DNA from: Pedobacter indicus
GTDB taxonomy: Bacteria > Bacteroidota > Bacteroidia > Sphingobacteriales > Sphingobacteriaceae
Length of the DNA stretch: 64,000 bases
Assembly: GCF_003449035.1 (NCBI RefSeq)
Contig: NZ_QRGB01000001.1
Location: 2,976,001-3,040,000 of the forward strand
Direction: 5' to 3'
The position numbers were made by a program, and so were the translations under genes. The notes under the pieces are model-generated. The model saw nothing but the letters and a program-made list of their open reading frames with translations, had not been told where the DNA came from and did no database searches. Within the stretch, counting starts at the first letter, position 1. Every line of letters starts with the position of its first letter. Shown in pieces: positions 8,613 to 16,423 of this stretch.

Positions 8613-10013
8613 TTAGACCCTCACTGCTTTTACTGCAGCTGCATCAAGCATAAAATTATGTAGATCGGTATTCTTTACAAACTGAGGAAGTTGTTCTGCT
8701 CCCGGGCCATACATGGTTAACTCCACAAAATCTGAAGAATGTCCGGTTGACCCGAATGCAACACCCGTATATTTTGAAGCTATCCTTGCAAAAACATCAA
8801 CTGGAACTCCTTTAGACTCTGAACCTTGATAATATCTCAATATTTGCTGCGCTTCATCCTGACTCAATGTGAAGCCTTGAGCTGCATTGACTAAATCAAT
8901 CAGTTTCGATCTATTAAAAGACGCATCCAATTGATTGAGAATCCAGTTATTACTCTGTTTAACTGTTTGCAATAACTCAAATTTCTTATCACTTGAGAAT
9001 AGTCCCGGATTAGCATTACCATGGTCGGTAGTAATAATAACCAACGTTTCACCATCTTTTTCTGCAAAATCAATTGCTTCTTTAATCGCTTCATCAAAAG
9101 CGATTTGCTCATAAATCAATGCAGCTGCATCATTGGAGTGAGCCGCCCAGTCGACTGCCCCACCCTCTATTTGCATAACAAAACCTTTATTATTTTGCTT
9201 CAAGCGGTTAATAGCTATTTTAGTCATTTCCGCCAAGGTTGGAATCCGGTTCTGAAGTTCAGTACTTGATTGAACATCTACTACATATGGCAAACCGTCT
9301 TTATGAAAAACCCCTAAAATTGGTTTCGTATCCGAAGATGAAAGGCTCTGAAGCTCTTTTTTATTTTTTACTACTGAATATCCTTTTTGTGAAAACTTCC
9401 GAAAAAGATCAACCCGATCTTTACGGTCTTCTGCGCTGAAAAACTCCGACCCCGCACCCATCATCACATCAAACTCAAGCTTCAGGTACTCTTCGGCTAT
9501 GATTGATTGATCACCTCGACTAGCGACATTGACACAAAAGCCAGCAGGAGTAGCATGTGTAATGGGTACGCTGGTGACGCATCCAACTGATTTACCAGCT
9601 TCTTTAAACTTTTGCAATATAGGCTTATTGAAAGACCCATCTGGATTAACATTTAAAGCACCGTTATTAACACGAACGCCTCCGCCCCAAGAAGAGCTCC
9701 CGGCAGCAGAATCGGTAACTAATGCATTGGCAGAAGCGGTGTCCATTAACGCTCGTGTTGCTGTTCCCTTATTGTAAAGAGACATCCAGGTGGATTGGCG
9801 GCCCTCTTTTCGTTGAAGCATCAGGTCGGCTAACGTGAGTGTTCCGGTACTCATTCCATCGCTTACCATGAAGATAATATTCTTCGCTCGTTTACCTTGA
9901 TGAGGCAACGTTGGAAGTTGCTTCTGGCTTCCGGCTAATAAATCTAGAGGTGAGATTAAACTAGCACCTGCAGCAATCATGGATCCCTTCTTAAAAAAGG
10001 CTCTTCTTTTCAT
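8613..10013 (-). CDS. Alkaline phosphatase, Tat-like signal
   Basis: A 466-residue alkaline phosphatase. The N-terminus (KRRAFFKKG, then a hydrophobic stretch to LLAG) looks like a twin-arginine signal for export to the periplasm. Metal-site and catalytic motifs are present: VSDGMS (Asp-52), the nucleophile Ser-102 in LVTDSAAG, an MQIEGGAVDWAAHSND segment, ITTDHG, and a C-terminal GHSSD. It releases phosphate from organic esters. It is transcribed alone, 115 bases upstream of the Gfo/Idh gene on the same strand, so it could also feed into that transcript. Confidence 0.93.
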   Translation of the reverse strand: MKRRAFFKKGSMIAAGASLISPLDLLAGSQKQLPTLPHQGKRAKNIIFMVSDGMSTGTLTLADLMLQRKEGRQSTWMSLYNKGTATRALMDTASANALVTDSAAGSSSWGGGVRVNNGALNVNPDGSFNKPILQKFKEAGKSVGCVTSVPITHATPAGFCVNVASRGDQSIIAEEYLKLEFDVMMGAGSEFFSAEDRKDRVDLFRKFSQKGYSVVKNKKELQSLSSSDTKPILGVFHKDGLPYVVDVQSSTELQNRIPTLAEMTKIAINRLKQNNKGFVMQIEGGAVDWAAHSNDAAALIYEQIAFDEAIKEAIDFAEKDGETLVIITTDHGNANPGLFSSDKKFELLQTVKQSNNWILNQLDASFNRSKLIDLVNAAQGFTLSQDEAQQILRYYQGSESKGVPVDVFARIASKYTGVAFGSTGHSSDFVELTMYGPGAEQLPQFVKNTDLHNFMLDAAAVKAVRV

Positions 10014-10156
10014 AATCCAATTAAATATTTAAGAATTTATAGACTGCGGCATGCGTGAAGCCACAGCACATTTAACATATCCACAAAGATTGTCTTTTGG
10101 GATGAATATGCTATTAATTAAATATTATGTAAATGTGAAATGCAGGTTTATTCACA

Positions 10157-10357
10157 TTATTCTTCGGTCAATATAGCTGCTACACGTCCAATTTGGCCAT
10201 CTTCTAAGCGCACTTTGATTCCCCGAGAATGTTTGGGTGCCGAAGTTAAGATATCTTTTACTCTGCCCTGTGTCTGTTTTCCACTTCGCTGATCTTCCTT
10301 TCGGATAATAGCAACTGCTAGCCCTGGGTGAATATTCTTTCTGTTTTGTCCGTTCAT
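10157..10357 (-). CDS. YwbE family protein (DUF2196)
   Basis: A 66-residue basic protein starting MNGQNRKNIHPGLAV. The segments PGLAVAIIRKEDQRSGK and TQGRVKDILTSAPKHSRGIKV, followed by LEDGQIGRV, are diagnostic of the YwbE family, which is widespread in Bacillota and Bacteroidota and of unknown function. Length matches the family. Confidence 0.88.
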   Translation of the reverse strand: MNGQNRKNIHPGLAVAIIRKEDQRSGKQTQGRVKDILTSAPKHSRGIKVRLEDGQIGRVAAILTEE

Positions 10358-10404
10358 GATCTTTCTGTTTGATTATAATACCTATATCAATTAAGCTGGG
10401 ATAC

Positions 10405-10412
10405 CAAAAATA
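10405..10412 (-). promoter_or_regulatory. -7 box (TATTTTTG) for the YwbE gene
   Basis: CAAAAATA on this strand reads TATTTTTG toward the YwbE gene, matching the Bacteroidota TAnnTTTG -7 consensus. A leader of about 40 bases is implied. No good -33 TTG was seen. Confidence 0.4.
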
Positions 10413-10479
10413 TAAAAAAATATCGGATATTTTCCACGCTTTGTATACGTTTAAGTACACTTTGAATTATTTTCTACAA

Positions 10480-10516
10480 AAAATTATAACACTAGCTATC
10501 AGCATGTTATAATTTT
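10480..10516. repeat. 12-bp perfect inverted repeat upstream of sigma-54-type promoter
   Basis: AAAATTATAACA (10480-10491) and TGTTATAATTTT (10505-10516) are perfect inverted copies separated by 13 bases. The right arm ends about 11 bases before the -24/-12 promoter of the outer-membrane protein gene. It could be a binding site for an activator or repressor acting on that promoter, though enhancer-binding proteins usually bind further upstream. Confidence 0.6.
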
Positions 10517-10526
10517 AATGCATTTT

Positions 10527-10543
10527 TTGGCGTGACACTTGCA
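10527..10543 (+). promoter_or_regulatory. Sigma-54 (-24/-12) type promoter
   Basis: TTGGCGTGACACTTGCA matches the sigma-54 consensus TGGCRYR-N4-TTGCW at every position, with exactly 10 bases between the invariant GG (10529-10530) and GC (10541-10542). The start of transcription would fall near 10554, about 28 bases before the ATG of the outer-membrane protein. Activation would need an ATP-dependent enhancer-binding protein. Confidence 0.65.
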
Positions 10544-10581
10544 AAGAGCTTGGTGTTTTAAATAACAAAAAAATAGAAACT

Positions 10582-11193
10582 ATGAAAAAATTATTCTTAT
10601 CTGCAGTTGCAGTGCTATTTGGATTTGGAGCATTTGCTCAGGAACTAGGATATGGATTTAAAGCGGGGGTGAATTTACCCAACTATAATTTCAGCAACAG
10701 TGACTTTGAAACGAAAAGTACAACGAATTTCCACGTAACAGGTTACTTGGACGCACCGATTAACCAAATGTTCTCGATCCAACCAGGAGTGTCTTTACAA
10801 GGTAAAGGGGCTAAATTGGAAAATGACTTGGGAAGCTGGAAACAAAACACCATGTGGATTGAAATTCCAGTAAATGCAGTTGCTAAATTCCCCACAATGG
10901 GCGGCGGTAACTTCTTCCTAGGTGCTGGTCCTTATGCCGCATTTGGTATTTCAGGTGAAAACAAAATTGAAAGCGGTGATGTTGAAATAAGCGATGAGTT
11001 TGAATTTGGTAAAGACGGAACTCAAAAGGGAACTGACTTTGGTGTTAACTTCTTGGGTGGATATCGTCTTGGAAATGGTTTAACTCTGGGGGCTGGTTAC
11101 GGTTTAGGTCTTGCTGACATTATGCCTGATAACAGCTCGGATGTTAAACAAAACAACCGGGTGCTTTCGTTCTCGATCGGTTACGAATTATAA
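10582..11193 (+). CDS. Outer-membrane beta-barrel protein (OMP_b-brl_2-like)
   Basis: A 203-residue protein with a 20-residue signal peptide (cleavage after FGFGAFAQ). The mature part shows porin-like strands: GYGFKAGVNLPNY, an INQMFSIQPGVSLQGKG strand, FFLGAGPYAAFGI, and a final LSFSIGYEL strand with a C-terminal hydrophobic residue. This layout fits the eight-stranded PorT/OmpX-like barrels common in Bacteroidota. It stands alone between a sigma-54-type promoter and a strong terminator. Function beyond membrane location is unknown; the promoter suggests induction by an envelope or nutrient signal. Confidence 0.87.
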   Translation: MKKLFLSAVAVLFGFGAFAQELGYGFKAGVNLPNYNFSNSDFETKSTTNFHVTGYLDAPINQMFSIQPGVSLQGKGAKLENDLGSWKQNTMWIEIPVNAVAKFPTMGGGNFFLGAGPYAAFGISGENKIESGDVEISDEFEFGKDGTQKGTDFGVNFLGGYRLGNGLTLGAGYGLGLADIMPDNSSDVKQNNRVLSFSIGYEL

Positions 11194-11212
11194 AGATTAA
11201 GATCAACAATTG

Positions 11213-11246
11213 AAAAAGGCTGTTTCTTTCGAAACGGCCTTTTTTT
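11213..11246 (+). terminator. Rho-independent terminator
   Basis: A GGCTGTTTC stem pairs with GAAACGGCC (one G-T wobble), loop TTTC, flanked by an A-run and a T-run. It ends the outer-membrane protein transcript. Confidence 0.88.
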
Positions 11247-11247
11247 G

Positions 11248-11255
11248 TAATTTTG
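11248..11255 (+). promoter_or_regulatory. Possible -7 box (TAATTTTG)
   Basis: TAATTTTG fits the TAnnTTTG consensus directly after the terminator and would give a leader of about 45 bases for the membrane protein at 11303. Confidence 0.35.
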
Positions 11256-11302
11256 TTTTATAAATATTTAGAACACGCATAAGAATAAGAACTTTGATTA
11301 AT

Positions 11303-11848
11303 ATGCTTCAATCCATTTATAAACCGCTGTGGTTGATGTTGGTCGTAATTTTACTTCCCCTGTCCAGCCAAGCTCAAAAAAATGAGATCAACCATTTTAT
11401 AGTTAAAGAAACGCTGATAAAAAATGGTAAGCTGGCGATTATAGCTACTGATTCGCTTGAAAATCCATTGGAGTATGTTAACGGAACCTTCCAATTTACT
11501 GTTAATGGATTTACATCGGGTTTAGAGTTCTTAGACGGTGTAGCCACAACAGATAACGAGGTGGAAAATTCAACATTTGCTTTTATAAAGCATGTCAACA
11601 CAAACGGTTCACACGGACAGTTATTCTATATCAACAAGACTGAAAGCGGCTTAGATATATTCAAAATCAGTTGGATTTGGCTTATTTTAGTTCCACTGGC
11701 TTTGGTTCTAATTGTAATGATGTTCAGAAAATTTCTAACTGCAGCTATCATCATCTTTCTGATAATAATCTACTTCAACTATAAAAAAGGGCTTGACGTG
11801 ACAACCTTTTTTGACACCATTGTACATGGAATACAGAACTTGATCTAA
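11303..11848 (+). CDS. Hypothetical exported membrane protein
   Basis: Not assigned to a family. From ATG 11303 (the longer frame uses TTG 11294 and only adds three residues) the 181-residue product has a signal peptide ending near LSSQAQ, a soluble extracytoplasmic domain of about 100 residues, and two adjacent C-terminal hydrophobic helices (about 130-147 and 152-165) followed by a short tail. No catalytic motif is visible. It converges on tamL, with 13 bases between the stop codons. Confidence 0.7.
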   Translation: MLQSIYKPLWLMLVVILLPLSSQAQKNEINHFIVKETLIKNGKLAIIATDSLENPLEYVNGTFQFTVNGFTSGLEFLDGVATTDNEVENSTFAFIKHVNTNGSHGQLFYINKTESGLDIFKISWIWLILVPLALVLIVMMFRKFLTAAIIIFLIIIYFNYKKGLDVTTFFDTIVHGIQNLI

Positions 11849-11861
11849 ACTCAATTAGATA

Positions 11862-14213
11862 TTAAAACGGCATACCGATTCCAAAGTTGTATTGGATAAA
11901 ATTGTATTTGTCGGGAAAGTTTGTCTGATAGTATCGATCTCTGAACTCCTTACTATCAAACAGTTCGCCTATTACCCACCGATCAGAGCCCTCAAACTGG
12001 GGATCCCTGATTTTTGCTGCTATATCGAGCCGAAAAACAAAATAATCTAAATCGAAACGGAAACCGAACCCCCCGCCAATGGCGATTTGGTCTACAAAGC
12101 TATTCCACTTAAACTGCCCGTTTGGATTAACACCATTATCACGTAAACGCCAGATATTACCGGCATCGACAAAGGTTGCTCCTTTGAGCTTAGCGCCCCA
12201 GAAGTTATTGAGAATTTTAAAGCGATATTCCACGTTCGCCTCCATCTTTATCTCACCTAATTGATCCAAGTTGCGAAGATTTAGTCGCAGTGAATCTGGC
12301 AGAACGGAGCGGTTGTAGCCTCCCGGACCCAGTGTTCTGGCTTGCCAAGCACGAATACCACTCATTCCACCCCCATAGAAATTCTTTTCGAAAATCAGGA
12401 AATCTTGATTATTCCCGTAAGGCACCGCAATACCCGGATTGAACCGGAAAACCAATTGCTTTTCACCTCCTAAATGTTTATAAAAGCGAAAATCGGTCTC
12501 TACTTTAGTATACTGAAGGTAAGGAACCCCAAACAGTGTTTTCTCGCCGCTTTCGTTCTTGTCAAAATTGACAACTGAACTCAACAAACTTAGTGTATTT
12601 CCGCTGAGATCGAGTGTTCCTCGAAAATAAATAAAGTCATCTAGGGTATTTAACCTTAAATTATTAAATGTATATGCATATTGACTACCCAAACCGAAAT
12701 AAGCTCGATCATTGGTTTCAATATATAACCGATAGCCTTCTCTGTCAAGCTGTTCTTTGAAATCAGGAGCCAAACGTCCAATTCGATATTCTAGCAAAAT
12801 AGGTGTTACTTGATGTAACTTATATTTGGTTTCGTTCCATGCATATCCGACTGAGTTAATAAAATAGCGGTTGGAATAGGTGTTCTTTTGATCAAAAATT
12901 TGCCAATTACTGGAGAAAATAGTACGTGGCATCCCATTGCGGCCGATTATAGGAATCCTAAACGGTACCAGCAACCGAGGTATTGTCAGCGTGGCACCTA
13001 ATTGGAGATCACGATTAAAGACACGGTCTAACAGATGCCCCTCCAGCTCTGAATCAAATAAAACTCCAAATTGAGCTTTCAATTCCAGCTGTTCCGCTCC
13101 TCCGAAAAGGTTACGATTAGTATAGGTATTACCTATATTGAATCCACTTCTTCCAGAATTGAACGTATATTCACCTTCAACTCGATTAGCCATGCGTTTT
13201 AATGGAACTAATTCATAATAGGCATTAAGCAGTGTCGAATCAGATTTTCGGTAATCGACCTTTACACTTTTAAAAGCATTTAATTCATAAAGCCGGTCAT
13301 ACGTTAAGTTTTCATAGTCAATATTATAAATATTGCCCCGCTTTAAAAAGATATATCGGTTGATAGGTTGGGCTCTGAATTTATTACTGTGATCCGTATA
13401 ATACATTCCTCGCCTGAGGGTATCGAGTGAAGGGTTCTCAATGGTGGAATCACCGCTGGTGGAAATCTGAACAAAACTACTGTCAATCCGGTAAATAGTA
13501 TGTTTAGCTTTATTTTCTGGATTATCGATAATTAATTTTAAATCGACAAAATTTCCGGCTTTATTAGAATCAACCTCGAAACGAATATACTGACGTAAAA
13601 AATCATAGTAACCAATGCGTCTTCCAAGATTGTAGAGATGCTCACGTACGATGACCAACGAGTCTGTATCATAACGCATACCAGGGCTCAACAATTTCAC
13701 CGTATCACGGAATCTATGATAAAACGAATCTAAACGTTTGTCTGCAATCTCGGTTTTAAAATTTTCGATATGAAACGGATCTCCTTGATCAACTTGAAAT
13801 ACAATATGAGCTTTTTGCTTGTTGATAGAAACAGAGTCGCTTACTTTCGCGTTGAAATAGCCCTTTGTAAATAGAAAACGTTCTATCTGACTTCGTGATA
13901 TTTCTACCAAAGAGCTATCCAAAATACTTGGGGCTTCCCCTACGTTCCGAATATTCGATGTGCGATAATGTCCGTCCTGACCATTTGCGAAATTGTATAT
14001 AAATAAATTGATGGGTGAGTTTGGACGGATATCTTTTTGTACATATTCAGAGGCGGCCTCCTCAAAACGCTGCTCAATTCCTTCCAATTTAACTTTGGTC
14101 ACCAGTTTTTGATCGTCTTCAAGTAATTTCGTTGATCGACAAGATGTAACAAATAGCGTGAAAAGCGCTATTATTGTAAAAAAAAATAATTTCGAAGTTG
14201 ATAATGCTCTCAA
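11862..14213 (-). CDS. tamL: TamL-like BamA/TamA-family outer-membrane lipoprotein
   Basis: A 783-residue protein with a lipoprotein signal (hydrophobic run then FVTSC, lipid Cys-25), POTRA-like repeats in the first ~350 residues and a C-terminal Omp85 beta-barrel (GGGMSGIRAWQARTLGPG carries the conserved RGF-like loop; final strand FIQYNFGIGMPF). In Bacteroidota the lipidated TamA equivalent is called TamL and works with TamB in envelope assembly; no tamB is next to it here. The start must be TTG: the signal peptide begins there, an in-frame stop lies 18 bases upstream, and no other start codon exists before the lipobox. The 5' end overlaps the divergent methyltransferase start. Confidence 0.87.
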   Translation of the reverse strand: MRALSTSKLFFFTIIALFTLFVTSCRSTKLLEDDQKLVTKVKLEGIEQRFEEAASEYVQKDIRPNSPINLFIYNFANGQDGHYRTSNIRNVGEAPSILDSSLVEISRSQIERFLFTKGYFNAKVSDSVSINKQKAHIVFQVDQGDPFHIENFKTEIADKRLDSFYHRFRDTVKLLSPGMRYDTDSLVIVREHLYNLGRRIGYYDFLRQYIRFEVDSNKAGNFVDLKLIIDNPENKAKHTIYRIDSSFVQISTSGDSTIENPSLDTLRRGMYYTDHSNKFRAQPINRYIFLKRGNIYNIDYENLTYDRLYELNAFKSVKVDYRKSDSTLLNAYYELVPLKRMANRVEGEYTFNSGRSGFNIGNTYTNRNLFGGAEQLELKAQFGVLFDSELEGHLLDRVFNRDLQLGATLTIPRLLVPFRIPIIGRNGMPRTIFSSNWQIFDQKNTYSNRYFINSVGYAWNETKYKLHQVTPILLEYRIGRLAPDFKEQLDREGYRLYIETNDRAYFGLGSQYAYTFNNLRLNTLDDFIYFRGTLDLSGNTLSLLSSVVNFDKNESGEKTLFGVPYLQYTKVETDFRFYKHLGGEKQLVFRFNPGIAVPYGNNQDFLIFEKNFYGGGMSGIRAWQARTLGPGGYNRSVLPDSLRLNLRNLDQLGEIKMEANVEYRFKILNNFWGAKLKGATFVDAGNIWRLRDNGVNPNGQFKWNSFVDQIAIGGGFGFRFDLDYFVFRLDIAAKIRDPQFEGSDRWVIGELFDSKEFRDRYYQTNFPDKYNFIQYNFGIGMPF

Positions 14214-14953
14214 AATCTCAAATAAGTCTAATCAAGTCACTTCAATTAAAAAAATACCGAAAAAGCCACAAGCTCTTTATTGTGGAGGGTATTAAATCCA
14301 TAACGGAGTTTTTTAACGAAGATTATACTTTACACAGTTTATACTATCTCCCTGAACTTTCGTCAAAAGTGCTCAATTTTCTGGATAAAATAAAAGGAAT
14401 AGAAGTTTCTTCCCAAGATTTAAAGAAAATAAGCGCATTAACAAACCCTCAGGGTGCGTTAGCTTTATTTCAAATACCAGACCACAAGTTGGAACCGTCA
14501 AAAATTACCGACAAATTTTATTTTGTGCTCGACTTTATACAAGATCCTGGCAATTTAGGTACCATTATCCGGACAGTCGATTGGTTTGGAATGGATATGT
14601 TGATTTGTTCTGACGATACAACCGATGCTTACAGCCCGAAGGTGGTACAGGCGAGCATGGGATCATTGGCGAGAGTAAAAGTCATTTATTGTGATCTTAA
14701 GACGTTATTAACAGAAACGGAAGTAAAAATTTATGCTGCTACGTTGGACGGAAACTCAATTTATGAAACTGATTTTCAGCAAGGAGGATTAATTGTACTG
14801 GGGAATGAAGGGAATGGAATCCGTTCGGAAATAGAACGGTTTATACAGAAAAAAATCACAATTCCACGAAATGGCAAAGCAGAATCATTGAATGTTGCGA
14901 TTTCATCTGCCATTATTTGTTCGGAAATATCCAGAAAAATAAAAAAAACTTAG
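14204..14953 (+). CDS. TrmH/SpoU-family RNA 2'-O-methyltransferase (RlmB-like)
   Basis: A 249-residue SPOUT methyltransferase that uses S-adenosylmethionine to methylate rRNA or tRNA ribose. An N-terminal substrate-binding domain (KYRKSHKLFIVEG) precedes the knotted catalytic domain with motif 1 DFIQDPGNLGTIIRT, motif 2 IVLGNEGNGI and motif 3 IPRNGKAESLNVAISSAI. The family start MLSKSQI corresponds to ATG 14204, not the TTG at 14198. It overlaps the 5' end of divergent tamL by 10 bases. Exact target nucleotide cannot be read. Confidence 0.92.
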   Translation: MLSKSQISLIKSLQLKKYRKSHKLFIVEGIKSITEFFNEDYTLHSLYYLPELSSKVLNFLDKIKGIEVSSQDLKKISALTNPQGALALFQIPDHKLEPSKITDKFYFVLDFIQDPGNLGTIIRTVDWFGMDMLICSDDTTDAYSPKVVQASMGSLARVKVIYCDLKTLLTETEVKIYAATLDGNSIYETDFQQGGLIVLGNEGNGIRSEIERFIQKKITIPRNGKAESLNVAISSAIICSEISRKIKKT

Positions 14954-14972
14954 ACTTGCTGGATTAATTTAC

Positions 14973-14980
14973 TATTTTTG
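14973..14980 (+). promoter_or_regulatory. -7 box (TATTTTTG) for tRNA-Cys
   Basis: TATTTTTG lies 18 bases before the tRNA 5' end and matches TAnnTTTG. A TTG at 14955-14957 is somewhat close (15-base spacing) for a -33 element. Confidence 0.45.
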
Positions 14981-14998
14981 CATTCCTTTACTGGAAAG

Positions 14999-15069
14999 GG
15001 TCGGATGGCCGAGTGGCTAGGCAGAGGTCTGCAAAACCTTTTACAGCGGTTCGAATCCGCTTCCGACCT
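14999..15069 (+). tRNA. tRNA-Cys (anticodon GCA)
   Basis: Acceptor arms GGTCGGA (14999-15005) and TCCGACC (15062-15068) pair perfectly, followed by discriminator T. The D arm, anticodon stem GAGGT/ACCTT with loop CTGCAAA, and the T arm GCGG-TTCGAAT-CCGC are all present. Anticodon GCA is at 15031-15033, reading cysteine UGC/UGU. CCA is not encoded. It is followed after 27 bases by a small protein gene with no obvious promoter of its own. Confidence 0.97.
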
Positions 15070-15096
15070 CGTAATAAATTTTAAAAAAACACGACA

Positions 15097-15279
15097 ATGG
15101 GAGTTACACGTTTAAAAAGAAAAGATAGAAGAAATAAAACAACTGCCAAGAAAGAAGTTCAATTTCTAAAATTAGGCCGTAACATTGAAACTGGAAGCCG
15201 CTCAGAGATGCCAGCCAATGCACAAGTTGTTAAAAACAATGCAATTCTAGACAAATTGGAAGCGGATTTGAAGAAATAA
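15097..15279 (+). CDS. Small basic protein of unknown function
   Basis: A 60-residue, lysine/arginine-rich protein (MGVTRLKRKDRRNKTTAKKEV). The N-terminus is strongly basic and the C-terminus ends with a helical, charged LDKLEADLKK. I do not recognise a named family. Its position supports a real gene: an ATG 27 bases after tRNA-Cys and a strong terminator 24 bases after its stop. Nucleic-acid binding is plausible from charge alone but unproven. Confidence 0.7.
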   Translation: MGVTRLKRKDRRNKTTAKKEVQFLKLGRNIETGSRSEMPANAQVVKNNAILDKLEADLKK

Positions 15280-15302
15280 TCCTTGTTGATTAAGGATATG
15301 GC

Positions 15303-15337
15303 AAAAAACTGAAAGGCAATACCTTTCAGTTTTTTTT
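15303..15337. terminator. Bidirectional rho-independent terminator
   Basis: A perfect stem AAAAAACTGAAAGG / CCTTTCAGTTTTTT with loop CAATA separates the convergent small protein gene (stop 15279) and pyrD (stop 15346). A- and T-runs on the two sides allow termination in both directions. Confidence 0.9.
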
Positions 15338-15345
15338 ATTCTTAT

Positions 15346-16377
15346 TCATTCTTTTTTCACCAAACGCTTGCAAATTTGTTTAACCAACTGAGGCCCCTCA
15401 TAAATCAAGCCCGTGTAAATCTGTACGAGACTCGCACCCGCTTGCAATTTAGCTAGCGCATCTGCAGGTGAATGAATACCTCCTACGCCGATAATCGGAA
15501 AACGTTGATTAGATTTTTCAGCTAAATAACGAATAACTTCTGTAGATCGTACCGCGAGTGGTTTGCCGCTTACACCTCCGGCTTCATTAATCAGCGAAGT
15601 TTGACTTTGCAAACCTTCCCGGTCAATCGTCGTGTTTGTTGCGATAACCCCCGCTATTTTGGTGTCTATTACAATCTCAACAATATCGTCAAGTTGACTG
15701 TCTGTCAGATCGGGAGCGATTTTCAATAAGATAGGCTTAGGTATTTCGCGAGCTTCATTGCGTTGCTGGAGTGTATGGAGTATTTTCTTTAGAGGCTCCT
15801 TTTCCTGCAAATCACGAAGACCCGGTGTATTAGGCGAACTCACGTTGACAACAAAATAATCCACGTACTCGAATAGCTTGTCAAAGCAAATTACATAATC
15901 ATCGACAGCGTTTTCATTCGGCGTTGTTTTGTTCTTACCTATATTGCCTCCTACAATCAAACCATCTCTTTCAGTAAAATATTTCAAGCGTAAAGCCGCG
16001 ACATCTACACCTTGGTTATTGAAACCCATTCGATTAATCAACGCACTATCCTTGGTCAACCTAAACATGCGAGGCTTATCATTACCTGGTTGTGGCCTCG
16101 GGGTAACGGTACCAATTTCAATAAAACCAAACCCAAGCGAGGCCATCTCTTGTGTAAATTCAGCATTCTTATCAAAACCTGCCGCCAAGCCTACCGGGTT
16201 TTTAAACTTAACACCAAATACGGTTCGCTCCAAGGCGGGGTTTTCATAAGAAAAAGAAGCTTTCATCAACTTCTTGGAACCCCAAATCTTTAAGAATCTT
16301 TTGAGTCCGCCCGTAACGGTGTAATGTGCTGTTTCGGGATCTAATGAGAAAAAAAGAGGTTTGACAAGTTTGTACAT
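15346..16377 (-). CDS. pyrD: Dihydroorotate dehydrogenase (quinone), class 2
   Basis: A 343-residue FMN enzyme of pyrimidine synthesis that oxidises dihydroorotate to orotate and passes electrons to membrane quinone. The class 2 N-terminal helix ([19 protein letters not shown]) is present. Further motifs are [31 protein letters not shown] with the catalytic Ser, LLKIAPDLT and GVGGIHS. The start is ATG 16377, the family start; a longer frame begins upstream inside the promoter of the divergent gene. The -7 box sits only 4 bases before this ATG, so the mRNA is probably leaderless. Confidence 0.95.
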   Translation of the reverse strand: MYKLVKPLFFSLDPETAHYTVTGGLKRFLKIWGSKKLMKASFSYENPALERTVFGVKFKNPVGLAAGFDKNAEFTQEMASLGFGFIEIGTVTPRPQPGNDKPRMFRLTKDSALINRMGFNNQGVDVAALRLKYFTERDGLIVGGNIGKNKTTPNENAVDDYVICFDKLFEYVDYFVVNVSSPNTPGLRDLQEKEPLKKILHTLQQRNEAREIPKPILLKIAPDLTDSQLDDIVEIVIDTKIAGVIATNTTIDREGLQSQTSLINEAGGVSGKPLAVRSTEVIRYLAEKSNQRFPIIGVGGIHSPADALAKLQAGASLVQIYTGLIYEGPQLVKQICKRLVKKE

Positions 16378-16381
16378 AAGG

Positions 16382-16389
16382 CAAAGATA
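16382..16389 (-). promoter_or_regulatory. -7 box (TATCTTTG) of pyrD, leaderless arrangement
   Basis: CAAAGATA on this strand reads TATCTTTG toward pyrD and matches TAnnTTTG. Only 4 bases separate it from the ATG at 16377, so transcription should begin at or next to the start codon. Confidence 0.6.
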
Positions 16390-16408
16390 GAAACAATTTA
16401 AAAAATTG

Positions 16409-16416
16409 TACTTTTG
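16409..16416 (+). promoter_or_regulatory. -7 box (TACTTTTG) of the ABC-F gene, leaderless arrangement
   Basis: TACTTTTG matches TAnnTTTG and ends 7 bases before the ATG at 16424. It decides the start: the longer frame from 16406 would begin upstream of and inside the promoter box. Confidence 0.6.
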
Positions 16417-16423
16417 CAGCGAA

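Noticed and set aside
10152-10460. 102-codon minus-strand frame overlapping the YwbE gene
   Set aside because: It is a shifted reading of the same strand; the 66-residue YwbE frame has clear family motifs and this one has none.
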